Shown: positions 26,153-34,800, counted from the first letter of the stretch. The stretch is DNA of 64,000 nt from Streptomyces sp. NBC_00377 (GCF_036075115.1 NZ_CP107958.1:8804001-8868000); one strand, 5' to 3'. Made by a program: numbers and translations. Notes: generated by a model from the sequence alone, not told the origin.

Positions 26153-28300
26153 TCAGTCGTGGGAGAAACGGATGTCGGGCAGGACCTTGCGCAGCCGTGC
26201 GGGGCTCCACCACGCGGCACGGCCGGTGAGGCGGAGCAGGGCGGGGAGCAGGACGAGTCGGATGAGGAAGGCGTCGAGGAGAACGGCGGTGCCGAGGACG
26301 ATGCCCATCTCCTTGGGCGGGAGCGGCTCGGCGAGGGCGAAGGTGAAGAAGACGGCGACCATGACGCCCGCTGCCGCGAAGATGACGCGGCCGGAGTGGG
26401 CGAGGGCGGCGGTCATGGCCTGACGGGGGTCGCCCGTGTGCTCGAAGTGCTCCTTGGCGGAGGAGAGCAGGAAGACGGTGTAGTCCATGGCGATGGCGAA
26501 GATCATCGCGAAGAAGAAGACCGGACCCCAGCCGTCCAGGAATCCCTGCGGTTCGAAGCCGAGCAGCCACGAGCCGTGGCCGTCCTGGAAGATCAGCCGG
26601 GCGACGCCGAAGGCGGCGGCAGTGGCGAGGAGATTGGTCAGCACCCCGAGGGCCGCGATCAGCGGGGCCTGGAGGGCGACGAGCAGCAGGACGAAGCCGA
26701 GGGCCAGGATGACGCCGATGACCAGCGGGGCCTTGTCGTCCAGAGCCTGCTTGAGGTCGATGTTCTCCACGGCCGCGCCGCCGACCAGTGCCTGGTTCGG
26801 TAGTTCGGCCCGGAGGGTGTGGACGGTGTTCCTCAGTGACCCGTCGGAGGGGTCGACGGACGGCATGGCCTGGACCAGGCTCCAGTGCGAGCCGTCGGCG
26901 GCCGACTGGGCCGGCAGGACGGCGGCGATGCCGTCAGCGGCGGCGAGAGTACGGGCGGTGGCCTGCGCCTGGGCGGTGGGCGTGAGGATCTGGAGCATGC
27001 CGGGGGCGCCCTTGCCGAGGGCCTGTTGCGCCATGGCGTAGCCCTGTCGTGAGCTGTCGGTCGCGGGGACGACGGTGATGGACGGCATCGCGGTCTTCAG
27101 CCCGGACACCGGGACGGCGAGCGCGACCAGGACCAGCACCGCGGGCACTCCGTAGCGCAGCGGGTGACGCCACAGCTGCTCGCCCCAGGCGCCGAAGCGG
27201 GGCGAGACGACCTGGTCGGTGCGGGTCCGGGGCAGGGCGAGCTTGTTGACGCGCGGGCCCAGCCTGCCGAGGACGGCGGGCAGCAGGGTCAGCGTCGCTG
27301 CGAGCACGAAGACGACGGAGAGCATGATGCCGACGGCCATGGTGCGGACCGCCGGGGCCGGCACGAGCATCACGGCGGACAGGCTGACGAGCACGGTCAG
27401 TCCGGACAGCAGCACGGCCTTGCCCGCGGTGTCCATGGTCTCCTGCACCGCTCGGCGGGGGTCGCCGTGGCGGGCGAGGGCGCCGCGGAAGCGGATGACG
27501 AGGAAGAGCGCGTAGTCGATACCGAGCGCCAGGGCGAACATCAGGGCGAAGTCCATGGCCCAGATGGAGATCGGCGTGACATGGCTGATCAGGACCAACG
27601 AGCCCACGGAGGCGGCCAGCCCGGCCATGGTGAGCAGCAGGGGCAGGCCGGCGGCGACGAGCGAGCCGAAGGCGATCACGAGCACGACCAGGGTGACCGG
27701 CCAGGACAGGATCTCGGCGTGGATCATCGCGTCCAGGTTGGCGGTGTTGAAGTCGCTCCACAGGACGGACGCCCCGGTGGCCCGCACGGTGATGCCGTCG
27801 GCGGACAGTGCGCGCAGCGGATCCTTGAGGTCGTCGGAGGCCCGCACCATGTCGTCCGGGTCGGCCTCGGCGCCGCCGAGCAGTACGGCGGTCCTGCCGT
27901 CCCGGCTGATCGTCGCCCCGGCCCGGGGCTGGACGACCTCGGAGATCCGGTCGTCGGCGGTCAGCAGCTTGGTCGCCTTGGTGAGCACGGTCTGCACGGC
28001 GGGATCGGTGACCGGCCGGTCGGCGTGGACGACGACCTGGATCGCGGTGGAGCCGGTGCCGCCGAAATGCTGCTGGGCCAGCTCGCGGACCGCGACGGAC
28101 TCCGAGCCGTTGCTCTGCCAGCCCGCACCGGACAGCGCGGTGGTCACCTGCGGCGCGAAGACACCGAGCAGGCCGACCACGATCACCCACCCCGCCAGGA
28201 CAGTCCTGAAGCGCCTCGCCGTCCAGTCGCCGAGGCGCCCCAGCGGGCCGGACGGAGAGGGTGGCGCTCCGGTGTTCGGGGCGTGGTCGACGACGGTCAT
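26153..28300 (-). CDS. MMPL/RND-family membrane transporter
   Basis: 715 aa, about 11-12 membrane helices in two halves. A first helix (TVLAGWVIVVGLLGVFAP) is followed by an extracytoplasmic domain of about 130 residues, then SWPVTLVVLVIAFGSLVAAG and DFALMFALALGIDYALFLVIRFR. The second half repeats this with FFFAMIFAIAMDYTVFLLSS. GIDYALF and AMDYTVF carry the paired Asp-Tyr motifs used for proton relay in MMPL proteins. Such proteins export lipids or small molecules. The gene is divergent from a DUF302 gene; two CsoR-type palindromes lie in the 115-bp gap, the nearer one 15 bp from this start, so metal- or sulfur-responsive control is likely. Confidence 0.92.
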   Translation of the reverse strand: MTVVDHAPNTGAPPSPSGPLGRLGDWTARRFRTVLAGWVIVVGLLGVFAPQVTTALSGAGWQSNGSESVAVRELAQQHFGGTGSTAIQVVVHADRPVTDPAVQTVLTKATKLLTADDRISEVVQPRAGATISRDGRTAVLLGGAEADPDDMVRASDDLKDPLRALSADGITVRATGASVLWSDFNTANLDAMIHAEILSWPVTLVVLVIAFGSLVAAGLPLLLTMAGLAASVGSLVLISHVTPISIWAMDFALMFALALGIDYALFLVIRFRGALARHGDPRRAVQETMDTAGKAVLLSGLTVLVSLSAVMLVPAPAVRTMAVGIMLSVVFVLAATLTLLPAVLGRLGPRVNKLALPRTRTDQVVSPRFGAWGEQLWRHPLRYGVPAVLVLVALAVPVSGLKTAMPSITVVPATDSSRQGYAMAQQALGKGAPGMLQILTPTAQAQATARTLAAADGIAAVLPAQSAADGSHWSLVQAMPSVDPSDGSLRNTVHTLRAELPNQALVGGAAVENIDLKQALDDKAPLVIGVILALGFVLLLVALQAPLIAALGVLTNLLATAAAFGVARLIFQDGHGSWLLGFEPQGFLDGWGPVFFFAMIFAIAMDYTVFLLSSAKEHFEHTGDPRQAMTAALAHSGRVIFAAAGVMVAVFFTFALAEPLPPKEMGIVLGTAVLLDAFLIRLVLLPALLRLTGRAAWWSPARLRKVLPDIRFSHD

Positions 28301-28314
28301 GGAATCCTCCTGAG

Positions 28315-28330
28315 ATACCCCGGGGGGTAA
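28315..28330. promoter_or_regulatory. CsoR/CstR-type operator, MMPL-proximal
   Basis: ATACCCCGGGGGGTAA, a near-perfect palindrome of the TACCCC-GGGGTA type recognised by CsoR-family repressors. It lies 15 bp upstream of the MMPL start codon. The same motif occurs at 28358 and at 60027, the latter in the promoter of the CsoR-family gene. Confidence 0.75.
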
Positions 28331-28357
28331 TTGGTCTGCGACAAGGAGCGTACCTGA

Positions 28358-28373
28358 ATACCCCTGGGGGTAT
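28358..28373. promoter_or_regulatory. CsoR/CstR-type operator, DUF302-proximal
   Basis: ATACCCCTGGGGGTAT, palindromic except for its centre, 42 bp upstream of the DUF302 start. Its centre is 43 bp, about four helical turns, from that of the first operator, so two regulator tetramers could bind the same DNA face. Confidence 0.8.
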
Positions 28374-28415
28374 CGTTGAACGCGTTCGCCCGCTTGTCCG
28401 TCACTGGAGAACCCC

Positions 28416-28802
28416 GTGAGCTATGACCGCACCGTCAGCCTGACCAGCGACTTCGCCACCACGGTCGACGCCGTACGCGAAGCCCTCGCCGCCCAGGGCT
28501 TCGGCGTCCTCACCGAGATCGACGTCAAGGCCACCCTCAAGGCCAAGCTCGGCCACGACATGGAGGACTACCTGATCCTCGGCGCCTGCAATCCGCCCCT
28601 GGCCCACCGCGCCATCGAAGCCGACCGCGCCATCGGCCTGCTGCTGCCCTGCAACGTCGTCGTGCGCCGAGCGGGCGACCACACGCTCGTCCAGGCCCTG
28701 GACCCGAACACCATGGTCACTCTCGCCGGCCTGCCCGCCCTGGAGCCCGTCGCGCAGGAGGCCGCTGCCCGCCTGGACGCCGCCCTCGCCTCGCTCGCCT
28801 GA
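28416..28802 (+). CDS. DUF302-domain protein
   Basis: 128 aa from GTG 28416 with GGAG upstream. It covers one full DUF302 domain: FATTVDAVREALAAQGFGVL, EIDVKATLKAKLGHDMEDYL, ILGACNPPLAHRAIEADRAI, GLLLPCNVVVR, then an MV-type C-terminal stretch. Two Cys (in GACNPP and LPCNVV) are the usual conserved positions and could bind metal or react with sulfur species. The function of DUF302 is unsettled; the domain is often found beside thiol and metal homeostasis genes. It is divergent from the MMPL transporter, with CsoR-type operators between. Confidence 0.9.
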   Translation: MSYDRTVSLTSDFATTVDAVREALAAQGFGVLTEIDVKATLKAKLGHDMEDYLILGACNPPLAHRAIEADRAIGLLLPCNVVVRRAGDHTLVQALDPNTMVTLAGLPALEPVAQEAAARLDAALASLA

Positions 28803-29340
28803 CCGCCCGTGAGGTCTCTGCCTGGCGAGGCGCGACCTGACGCGCCGCTGCGGACCGCCGCCGGGCGTCCCCCTCGCGTCGTTCGGCTGCCGGCGAGCGA
28901 AGGTGAGGACCTATGCCGACAGCCCGGGCGGCAGATGCCATGACGCGTTTCGGCCGCCCGTCGGACCGGTTCGGTGAGTCGTCGCGTCCCTCCATGCAGG
29001 GGAACGCGCAGGCGCTACCGGCGTGCTGGTCTGCTCATGGAGGACCTGGTGGCATCCTCGAGGCCGAGCGAGACGATCAGGTCGTCGACGGGGCCGGCTG
29101 AACCGCCAAGAAGATCTGCGCGGAGCCGTCGCCGTGACGCGGGCGTCGCGGGCGGCCGCTCCGATCAGAGACGGCCGGTTGGTCTTCTCCCTGCTCGGCG
29201 ACCGCCCTCCGCCTGCCTCCGTCGAACCTCGCGGGCGGGCGCGTGAGGCCTGTGTGACGGCCGGGCTTCGCCTTTCGGGCGCGGATCGTCCGGGGCTCAT
29301 CTGCCGACGCGACGGGGTTCGGTTCGGCACGGGGACTTGC
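28803..29340. other. 538-bp intergenic region without supported gene
   Basis: All frames are Arg/Pro-rich and show no recognisable domain. The right boundary abuts the tandem TetR-type operators before the SDR gene. Confidence 0.4.
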
Positions 29341-29344
29341 GCGC

Positions 29345-29363
29345 GGAAACCGATCAGTTTACC
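29345..29363. promoter_or_regulatory. TetR-type operator A of the SDR operon
   Basis: GGAAACCGATCAGTTTACC; the core AAACCGATCAGTTT (29347-29360) differs by one base from the perfect palindrome before the TetR gene at 49693. Its centre is 24 bp from operator B. Confidence 0.75.
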
Positions 29364-29369
29364 GTGATG

Positions 29370-29385
29370 GAAACCGATCGGTTTC
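29370..29385. promoter_or_regulatory. TetR-type operator B of the SDR operon
   Basis: GAAACCGATCGGTTTC is a perfect 16-bp palindrome containing AAACCGATCGGTTT, identical to the core in the TetR promoter at 49693-49706. It ends 20 bp before the SDR ATG at 29406, so bound repressor would cover the promoter or initial transcribed region. Confidence 0.85.
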
Positions 29386-29405
29386 TCACCTGTGGAGGCA
29401 CAGTC

Positions 29406-30107
29406 ATGACCGCACTCAAGGGCGCCAACGTCTTCGTCACCGGCGGCAGCCGGGGCATCGGCAAGGCGCTGGTGGAGGAGCTGTACGCGCGCGGCGCCGG
29501 CAAGGTCTACGCCACGGCCCGCGACCCGCGCACCGTGACGCACCCCGACGCGGTCCCGGTGGCGCTGGAGGTCACCGACCCGGCCTCCGTGGCGGCGGCC
29601 GCCGCGCAGGCGCAGGACGTCACCATACTGATCAACAACGCCGGCGCCTCGGTCGGCGCGTCCTTCCTCGACTCCCCGGTCGACGACGTACGCCGGGAGT
29701 TCGAGACCAACTTCTACGGCCCGCTCCTTCTCACCCGGGCCTTCGCACCGGTCATCGAAGGCAACGGCGGCGGCCACCTCCTCAACGTGCACTCCGTGCT
29801 CTCCTGGATCGCCCTCGGCGGCTCCTACAGCGCCTCCAAGGCCGCCCTGTGGTCACAGACCAACTCCCTGCGCCTGGAACTCGAGCCGCGCGGCATCACC
29901 GTCACCGGCCTGCACGTCGGCTACGTGGACACCGACCTGACCGCCGGCGTCGACGCACCCAAGACCAACCCCCGTGCCGTCGCCCAACTCGCCCTCGACG
30001 GCATCGAGACGGGCGCCTACGAAGTCCTCGCCGACGACATCACACGCCAGGTCAAGACCGGCCTCGCCGGCGACCTGGCCGGACTGTACCCCCAACTGGC
30101 GAAGTAG
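29406..30107 (+). CDS. short-chain dehydrogenase/reductase
   Basis: 233 aa from ATG 29406, RBS GGAGG. Classical SDR features: cofactor motif TGGSRGIGKALVEEL, NNAG at residue 76 onward, catalytic Ser in NVHSVLSW, and the YSASKAALW Tyr-Lys pair. After ATARDP the cofactor loop suggests NADP(H) preference (Arg). Tandem TetR-type palindromes sit in its promoter. An alpha/beta hydrolase follows after 126 bp, probably in one transcript, so the pair may detoxify or modify a small molecule that is also the inducer (inference). Confidence 0.92.
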   Translation: MTALKGANVFVTGGSRGIGKALVEELYARGAGKVYATARDPRTVTHPDAVPVALEVTDPASVAAAAAQAQDVTILINNAGASVGASFLDSPVDDVRREFETNFYGPLLLTRAFAPVIEGNGGGHLLNVHSVLSWIALGGSYSASKAALWSQTNSLRLELEPRGITVTGLHVGYVDTDLTAGVDAPKTNPRAVAQLALDGIETGAYEVLADDITRQVKTGLAGDLAGLYPQLAK

Positions 30108-30233
30108 CTCCCGCGCCCGGCGAGAGCCCCGACCGCCGACGACGGGCGTCACCGCCCCGCTGCCCAACCACCCCTCCACCCGCGGCCGTATCCGCACCCC
30201 CATCCGCGGTCCACCCGTCAAGGAGTCGACGAG

Positions 30234-31112
30234 ATGCCCGACCACGAGCCCCGTCCCACGATCCACATCCCGGGAGCCACCAGCCACACCATCGCGCCGC
30301 GTCCAGGACGCCGCGGCCGCGAGGGAACGCTGCGCTACCTCAAAGCCGGCACCGGCGCCCCCCTGGTCCTGCTGCATACCGTGCGCACGCAGGCCGAGCA
30401 CTTCCGCCTCCTCATTCCTTCGATCGCCGAGCACTACACCGTCTACGCCCTCGACCTGCCGGGCATGGGCTACTCCGAGATCGTGCCCGGCGCGTCCTAC
30501 GACGAGCCGGCCATGCGCGAAGGCGTCAAGCGGCTCCTCGCCGAGCTCGACCTCCACGACGTGACACTGGTCGGGGAGTCCATGGGGGCCGTGCTCGCCC
30601 TGACCACCGCGGCCGACCTGCCGGAACGCGTCCGCCGCGTCGTCGCGGTCAACGCGTACGACTTCCGCGGCGGGATCGCCCGCTCCAGCCTCCTCGCCCG
30701 TGTGGTGGTCAGCGGTGTCCTCACCCCCGGAGTGGGCCCGGTGATCGCCAGTCAGGAGCCAAGGCCGGCCCTCAGCAAGATCCTCCAGGGCGGCCTCGGC
30801 GACAAGAGCGCACTGCGCGAGGACTACCTGGACGAGCTCCTCCAGGTCGGCGGCCGCGCCGGCTACCCGACCGTCGCGCGAGCCGTGTACCAGGCCCTGC
30901 CCAGCCTCATCGCAGCCCGCTCGCGCTACCCCGAGGTCAAGGCCCCCGTGCATCTCGTCTACGGCGAGAAGGACTGGTCCCGGCCCTCGGACCGGGAGGC
31001 CAACAAGCAACTGCTGCCGGCCGCGGACTTCACGCAGGTGGCGAAAGCGGGCCACTTCATCGCCCTGGAACGGCCCGACGTAGTGGCAGACCTGCTGGCC
31101 GCGGTGGCGTGA
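30234..31112 (+). CDS. alpha/beta hydrolase
   Basis: 292 aa from ATG 30234, GTCAAGGAG upstream. The nucleophile elbow is VGESMGAVL (Ser), the acid is probably Asp in YGEKDWSRP, and the catalytic His is in KAGHFIALE. LVLLHTVRTQAEHF occupies the oxyanion position (HT rather than the usual HG). There is no signal peptide. Family members are esterases, epoxide hydrolases, haloperoxidases or C-C hydrolases; specificity is not readable. It is likely co-transcribed with the SDR gene and thus under the TetR-type operators at 29345-29385. Confidence 0.88.
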   Translation: MPDHEPRPTIHIPGATSHTIAPRPGRRGREGTLRYLKAGTGAPLVLLHTVRTQAEHFRLLIPSIAEHYTVYALDLPGMGYSEIVPGASYDEPAMREGVKRLLAELDLHDVTLVGESMGAVLALTTAADLPERVRRVVAVNAYDFRGGIARSSLLARVVVSGVLTPGVGPVIASQEPRPALSKILQGGLGDKSALREDYLDELLQVGGRAGYPTVARAVYQALPSLIAARSRYPEVKAPVHLVYGEKDWSRPSDREANKQLLPAADFTQVAKAGHFIALERPDVVADLLAAVA

Positions 31113-31541
31113 CCACCCGGACGCAGGCCGGCGAGCGGGCTTCCGTGACAATTTCACGGGATTCTGGAACGCGGATTTCAGGACGGGCAAGTTGTAAACG
31201 GGCAAGTTGTAAACGGGCGAGCGGTCGCGCGGCGCGGTAGACGTCGCACGACGAGTTCAATGGTCACGATCGTCACCGGGAGCTTTTGCCGGGAAGCACG
31301 TGGTTCGAGCGGCGCGGCACTCGAACCGGTCCCTGTCCGCAGAACCGACGCCGCGAGGCGATGCCGGAGGGGGACGTGCCGGACATCGGCTGAAGCCTGG
31401 TCAAGGACGGCGCACCGTGTGGCGGTGCGGGTGCATCCGTCCGGGCTCGACGTCCTGCACGGGGCTCCACAGTCCACCGCCCATCGGCGCGTGCACATGT
31501 GCCGCCGGGCTGCGCTCCAACTCCCCTGCTATGGTGCGCCG
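31113..31541. other. 429-bp intergenic region with small repeats
   Basis: No gene is supported. It contains the palindrome CCGTGA-CAATT-TCACGG (31143-31159), close behind the hydrolase stop and a possible weak terminator or operator, and the 15-bp tandem repeat listed separately. Confidence 0.4.
31185..31217 (+). repeat. 15-bp tandem repeat
   Basis: GGGCAAGTTGTAAAC occurs twice in perfect tandem (31185-31199 and 31200-31214) and begins a third time (GGGC). The unit is unusually AT-rich for this genome. No role is known. Confidence 0.7.
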
Positions 31542-31976
31542 ATGTCACCGATCAGGCATTTCCAAGTCACCTTCGACTGCGCAGAACCTGAGCGGGTCGC
31601 TCGCTTCTGGTGCGAGGTGTTGGGCTACGTCGTACCGCCGCCACCGGAGGGGTTCGCCACGTGGGACGACTTCGATCACTCTCTGCCGCCCGAGCGGCAG
31701 GGAGCGGCGTTCAGCTGCAGCGACCCCTCCGGCGTCGGCCCGCGACTGTACTTCCAGCGCGTCCCCGAAGGAAAGGTGGTCAAGAACCGCGTGCATCTTG
31801 ACGTCCGTGTCGGCACCGGACTCGTGGGGGAGGAGCGACTCGCCACGCTCGAAGCCGAGTGCGCACGGTTGGTCGCGCTCGGCGCTGCACAGGTGCAAGT
31901 GTTGCTTGCCGACGACCACAACGAGTCCTGCATCGTGATGCAGGACATCGAGGGCAACGAGTTCTGTCTGGACTGA
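31542..31976 (+). CDS. VOC / glyoxalase-like protein
   Basis: 144 aa from ATG 31542. MSPIRHFQVTFDCAEPERVA and FWCEVLGYVVPPPPEGFATW open a single glyoxalase-like module, followed by LYFQRVPEGKVVKNRVHLDV and closing QDIEGNEFCLD. These are the first and second halves of a VOC monomer that normally dimerises around a metal site. Family members include bleomycin-binding-like and glyoxalase-like proteins; the substrate is unknown. It converges on the glycosyltransferase gene. Confidence 0.87.
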   Translation: MSPIRHFQVTFDCAEPERVARFWCEVLGYVVPPPPEGFATWDDFDHSLPPERQGAAFSCSDPSGVGPRLYFQRVPEGKVVKNRVHLDVRVGTGLVGEERLATLEAECARLVALGAAQVQVLLADDHNESCIVMQDIEGNEFCLD

Positions 31977-32103
31977 GCGTCCTCCGAAACGGTGAGCTGG
32001 AGGGCCGTCTCTTCCGCTTCTGAAGGCGGCCTCGCACGGGGCGGGACCGGTCCCCGGCATGCGTCTCCACCGCGCTACGTGTGATGCACGCCGGCGCGGG
32101 CGA

Positions 32104-33321
32104 CTATTCCTGGCCGACCGAGGCGAGCAGCAGTTTCGCGGCCACCGTCGCCCCGTCGCCGCGGATCGTGCCCGCCACCGTCCGTGCCCGTTCGCGGGTT
32201 TCGGGCATCAGGGCCATGGCGAGTGCGGCAGACGTGGAGTCGAAGGTCGGCGTAGGGCCGTCGTGAGCCGAGCCGATGCCCAGCTCGGCCACTCGGGCGG
32301 CCCAGTACGGCTGGTCCGCGATCCGGGGGATCACCACCTGGGGCGCACCTGCCCGGGCCGCCGCCGTCGTGGTGCCCGCACCACCGTGGTGCACGACGGC
32401 GGCCACCCGGCCGAACAGTGCCTGCTGATTGACCTCGCCGACGACGAAGCAGTCGTCGGCTTCGTCGACCGGGGCCAGTCCCGCCCAGCCGCGGGCGAGC
32501 AGCACGCGTCGGCCCTGCGCACGGCTCGCTTCGATGGCCACCTGCGCGATGTCCTTCGGAACGTGTGCGGCCATGCTGCCGAACCCCACGTACACCGGTG
32601 GTGTGCCGGCGGCCAGGAACGCCTCCAGGTCGTGGGCGAGCGGACGGTCGTCAGGCAGGATCCACGCCCCGGTCTGTACGACGTCGAGGTCCGTCATGCC
32701 CTGCGACGGACACAGCGTCGTGTCTGCCGCCAACCACGGCCGGTCGGTGAGGACGTGGTCGCGGACGTTGCCCACCGGCGGCAGACCGATCGCCGCCCGC
32801 TGGCTGTTGAGTGCCTCGCCGTACAACGCGTTCACCCTCTGGGCGTCCTGCTCCCACAGCACCCGGTTGTCGGTCTCGCCCTGCGGGGACTGCTTGCCCG
32901 GCCGCGCACCCGGAGGGAAATGCCGCGACGGCAGTCCGGACATGTGGAAGCACGCCAACACGTAAGGGACGCCCAGCTTCTCGGCCACGTCCCGCGCGCC
33001 GGCGGGCATCAGACCGGTGGCCAGCAGCGCGTCACATCCCTCGGCCGCCGCACCGAGCGTGGCGAACCGTGCGGCGACGAGCTCAGGAGCGAGCCTGAAC
33101 GCGTCTTTCGCCGTCGGTGGCTTCGTCCCGGCGACCACCGAACGCACCGCCGGACCGAGAGGTACGTGCGGCACGCCGACACGCGCGAGCAGCGCCGTGA
33201 ACTCCTCGTCCGGCGGCGCGCACACCCGCGCCTGCGCACCCAGTTGCCGTAAGCCCACCGCCAGGGCCGCCAGCGGTTCGACATCTCCGCGCGATCCCCA
33301 CGCCGTCAACAGCACTCGCAC
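32104..33321 (-). CDS. MGT-type glycosyltransferase (GT1, macrolide/glycopeptide class)
   Basis: 405 aa from GTG 33321 (GGGAG upstream; a 35-residue upstream extension is unlike the family). The N-terminus RVLLTAWGSRGDVEPLAALA and the C-terminal donor-site motif VVHHGGAGTTTAAARAGAPQ with PRIADQPYWAARVAELGIG are diagnostic of GT1 enzymes such as vancomycin-type Gtf and macrolide-inactivating MGTs. Predicted to transfer a sugar from a nucleotide donor to a secondary metabolite or foreign antibiotic. No aglycone or sugar pathway genes are adjacent, so self-resistance or xenobiotic modification is as likely as biosynthesis. It is divergent from a MarR regulator 500 bp away. Confidence 0.92.
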   Translation of the reverse strand: MRVLLTAWGSRGDVEPLAALAVGLRQLGAQARVCAPPDEEFTALLARVGVPHVPLGPAVRSVVAGTKPPTAKDAFRLAPELVAARFATLGAAAEGCDALLATGLMPAGARDVAEKLGVPYVLACFHMSGLPSRHFPPGARPGKQSPQGETDNRVLWEQDAQRVNALYGEALNSQRAAIGLPPVGNVRDHVLTDRPWLAADTTLCPSQGMTDLDVVQTGAWILPDDRPLAHDLEAFLAAGTPPVYVGFGSMAAHVPKDIAQVAIEASRAQGRRVLLARGWAGLAPVDEADDCFVVGEVNQQALFGRVAAVVHHGGAGTTTAAARAGAPQVVIPRIADQPYWAARVAELGIGSAHDGPTPTFDSTSAALAMALMPETRERARTVAGTIRGDGATVAAKLLLASVGQE

Positions 33322-33421
33322 TTCGCGTCTCCCCTGTCTGAAGGTCTGGCTTTCGGCCGCCGATTCTGCGGTACGACCCGGGTCTTGCCGCAAGCCCCCC
33401 GGTGCGCTATATGTTGAGAGT

Positions 33422-33456
33422 GGCAAGGAGTGGGATCTCCTTGCCTTTGTTTTTTT
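33422..33456 (+). terminator. canonical intrinsic terminator with no assigned upstream gene
   Basis: GGCAAGGAG at 33422-33430 pairs perfectly with CTCCTTGCC at 33437-33445 across a six-base loop, followed by TTTGTTTTTTT. Such a U-tract is rare in high-GC actinobacteria. On the plus strand nothing recognisable precedes it: the glyosyltransferase upstream is on the minus strand and begins at 33321. It may end a small RNA starting in the 100-bp gap, or block transcription coming from the left into marR. Confidence 0.7.
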
Positions 33457-33797
33457 GGGTTGTTCCTCGGCGGTCGGACAATCCTTTTCGCGAGGCGAGC
33501 GCTCGTCGCGTGCGGCCTACGACGAGCTTCGACGCCCAGTCGGCAGGCGGTCGGACCGGCCGGGGCCGGCTGGGGAAGATGGCCGGTGAGCGGGAGGATG
33601 CGTTCAGTCGGTTGTCCGGTGAACCGGGTTCCGGTGAGGGCGGGTTCGGTAATCCGGCTCCCTCCCCACGGCCCGCGCCCTCGACTCCGGCCTTTCCTGG
33701 ACGTCTTCCGTGCCGCGCCCGACCGCACCACGACGGACAGGACGGGGCGGCGGGCGGTGCTCTGTTCGTCCGCTGTCGCATCCGCCGAGATAGTAGC

Positions 33798-33816
33798 CAT
33801 GGATATAGTGTCCATG
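33798..33816. promoter_or_regulatory. probable MarR operator
   Basis: CATGGA-TATAGTG-TCCATG: six-base perfect arms around a seven-base AT-rich centre, ending 13 bp before the MarR start at 33830. Length and position fit autoregulation by the downstream MarR protein. Confidence 0.65.
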
Positions 33817-33829
33817 TACTCTATTTGGT

Positions 33830-34324
33830 ATGAGCACGGTTCCACCGGGTCCCACGCCCGGCTTCCTGGTATGGCGGCTCGCCAGCAAGTGGCGTGTCGC
33901 GGTCGATCGCGCGGTTGCTCCGCTGGGTCTGACCCATGCGCAGTACGTACTGGCCGCCTCGCTGCACGGCATGCAGCGCGAGGGCGAGCGGCCCAGTCAG
34001 CGTCGGCTCGCCGACCACACCGGCCTGGAAGCGCTGTACGTCTCGAAGCTGGCGCGCACCCTGGAGTCGGCCGGGCTGATCGAGCGGACCCGCGACCCCC
34101 GCGACCCGCGTGCGGTGCAGCTGGCCCTCACCGAGCACGGGCAGACCCTCACGCGGCAGGCCATCACGGCCGTACAGGAACTGCTTCAGCAGTTGCTGGA
34201 GCCGCTCGGCGGTCTGGACGCCCCTCGGACGCGCGCGTTCACCGAGGAGCTGGGGACCCTGCTCGACGCACCTCTCATTCCCTCAGCACCCGATGACGAG
34301 AGCACTCAGGGGGCACCATCATGA
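33830..34324 (+). CDS. MarR-family transcriptional regulator
   Basis: 164 aa from ATG 33830. The winged helix is visible: LTHAQYVLAASLHGMQREGE, RPSQRRLADHTGLEALYVSK for the recognition helix, LARTLESAGLIERTRDPRDP with the Asp-Arg wing, and AVQLALTEHGQTLTRQA for dimerisation. MarR proteins are usually repressors relieved by small aromatic ligands or oxidation. A matching palindrome lies in its promoter. Its stop overlaps the start of a second winged-helix-like gene (ATGA), so the two are coupled. Confidence 0.92.
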   Translation: MSTVPPGPTPGFLVWRLASKWRVAVDRAVAPLGLTHAQYVLAASLHGMQREGERPSQRRLADHTGLEALYVSKLARTLESAGLIERTRDPRDPRAVQLALTEHGQTLTRQAITAVQELLQQLLEPLGGLDAPRTRAFTEELGTLLDAPLIPSAPDDESTQGAPS

Positions 34325-34800
34325 CCACCACGGCATCCACCTCCACCGCATCCGCCACCACCGCACCCGTCGCCAACGCCCGCGATCTCGCCCTGGCCCA
34401 CTACGCCGCCCGAGGCGTCCTGGAACGCGTTCTGGCCCGGCACGGCGTCACGTTCCAGCAGCATGTCGCCCTGCGCGCAGCCCTCGTGTGCGACGCCCCG
34501 CAGACGCCGGACGCGCTCCTCACCCAGGTTCAGCAGTCCCTCAAGGCGGATCCGGCGGACATCCGCGCCACGCTCCACGAGCTGCTGGCCGAACACCTGC
34601 TCGTCGCCGAGGATGGTCACCTCCGTCCCACCGACGCGGGGCGCGAACTGATCGCCGCCGTCGGCGCAGAGGCCGCCCCCGTCTCCGCCCGCATCTGGGG
34701 CGGGATACCCGCCGAGGACCTGGCCGTCGCCGGCCGCGTGCTCGCCCACGTCACGGAGCGTGCCAACGCGGAGCTCGAGGCGCTGGCTGCTGACGCCTGA
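34321..34800 (+). CDS. winged-helix protein, MarR-like
   Basis: 159 aa from ATG 34321, overlapping the marR stop by four bases. After a Thr/Ala/Ser-rich N-terminus, ARDLALAHYAARGVLERVLA, GVTFQQHVALRAALVCDAPQ, TLHELLAEHLLVAEDGHLRP and TDAGRELIAAV follow the helix-turn-helix-wing layout of MarR-type proteins, although the recognition helix region is more divergent. Tight coupling suggests that it forms a heterodimer with, or antagonises, the upstream MarR protein. No target enzyme gene is adjacent. Confidence 0.65.
   Translation: MTTTASTSTASATTAPVANARDLALAHYAARGVLERVLARHGVTFQQHVALRAALVCDAPQTPDALLTQVQQSLKADPADIRATLHELLAEHLLVAEDGHLRPTDAGRELIAAVGAEAAPVSARIWGGIPAEDLAVAGRVLAHVTERANAELEALAADA

Noticed and set aside
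24088..33321. Macrolide resistance or biosynthesis cluster (EreA-like esterase plus MGT glycosyltransferase)
   Set aside because: The two genes are about 6.4 kb apart with unrelated genes between, and there is no polyketide synthase type I or deoxysugar gene; no evidence for a cluster.
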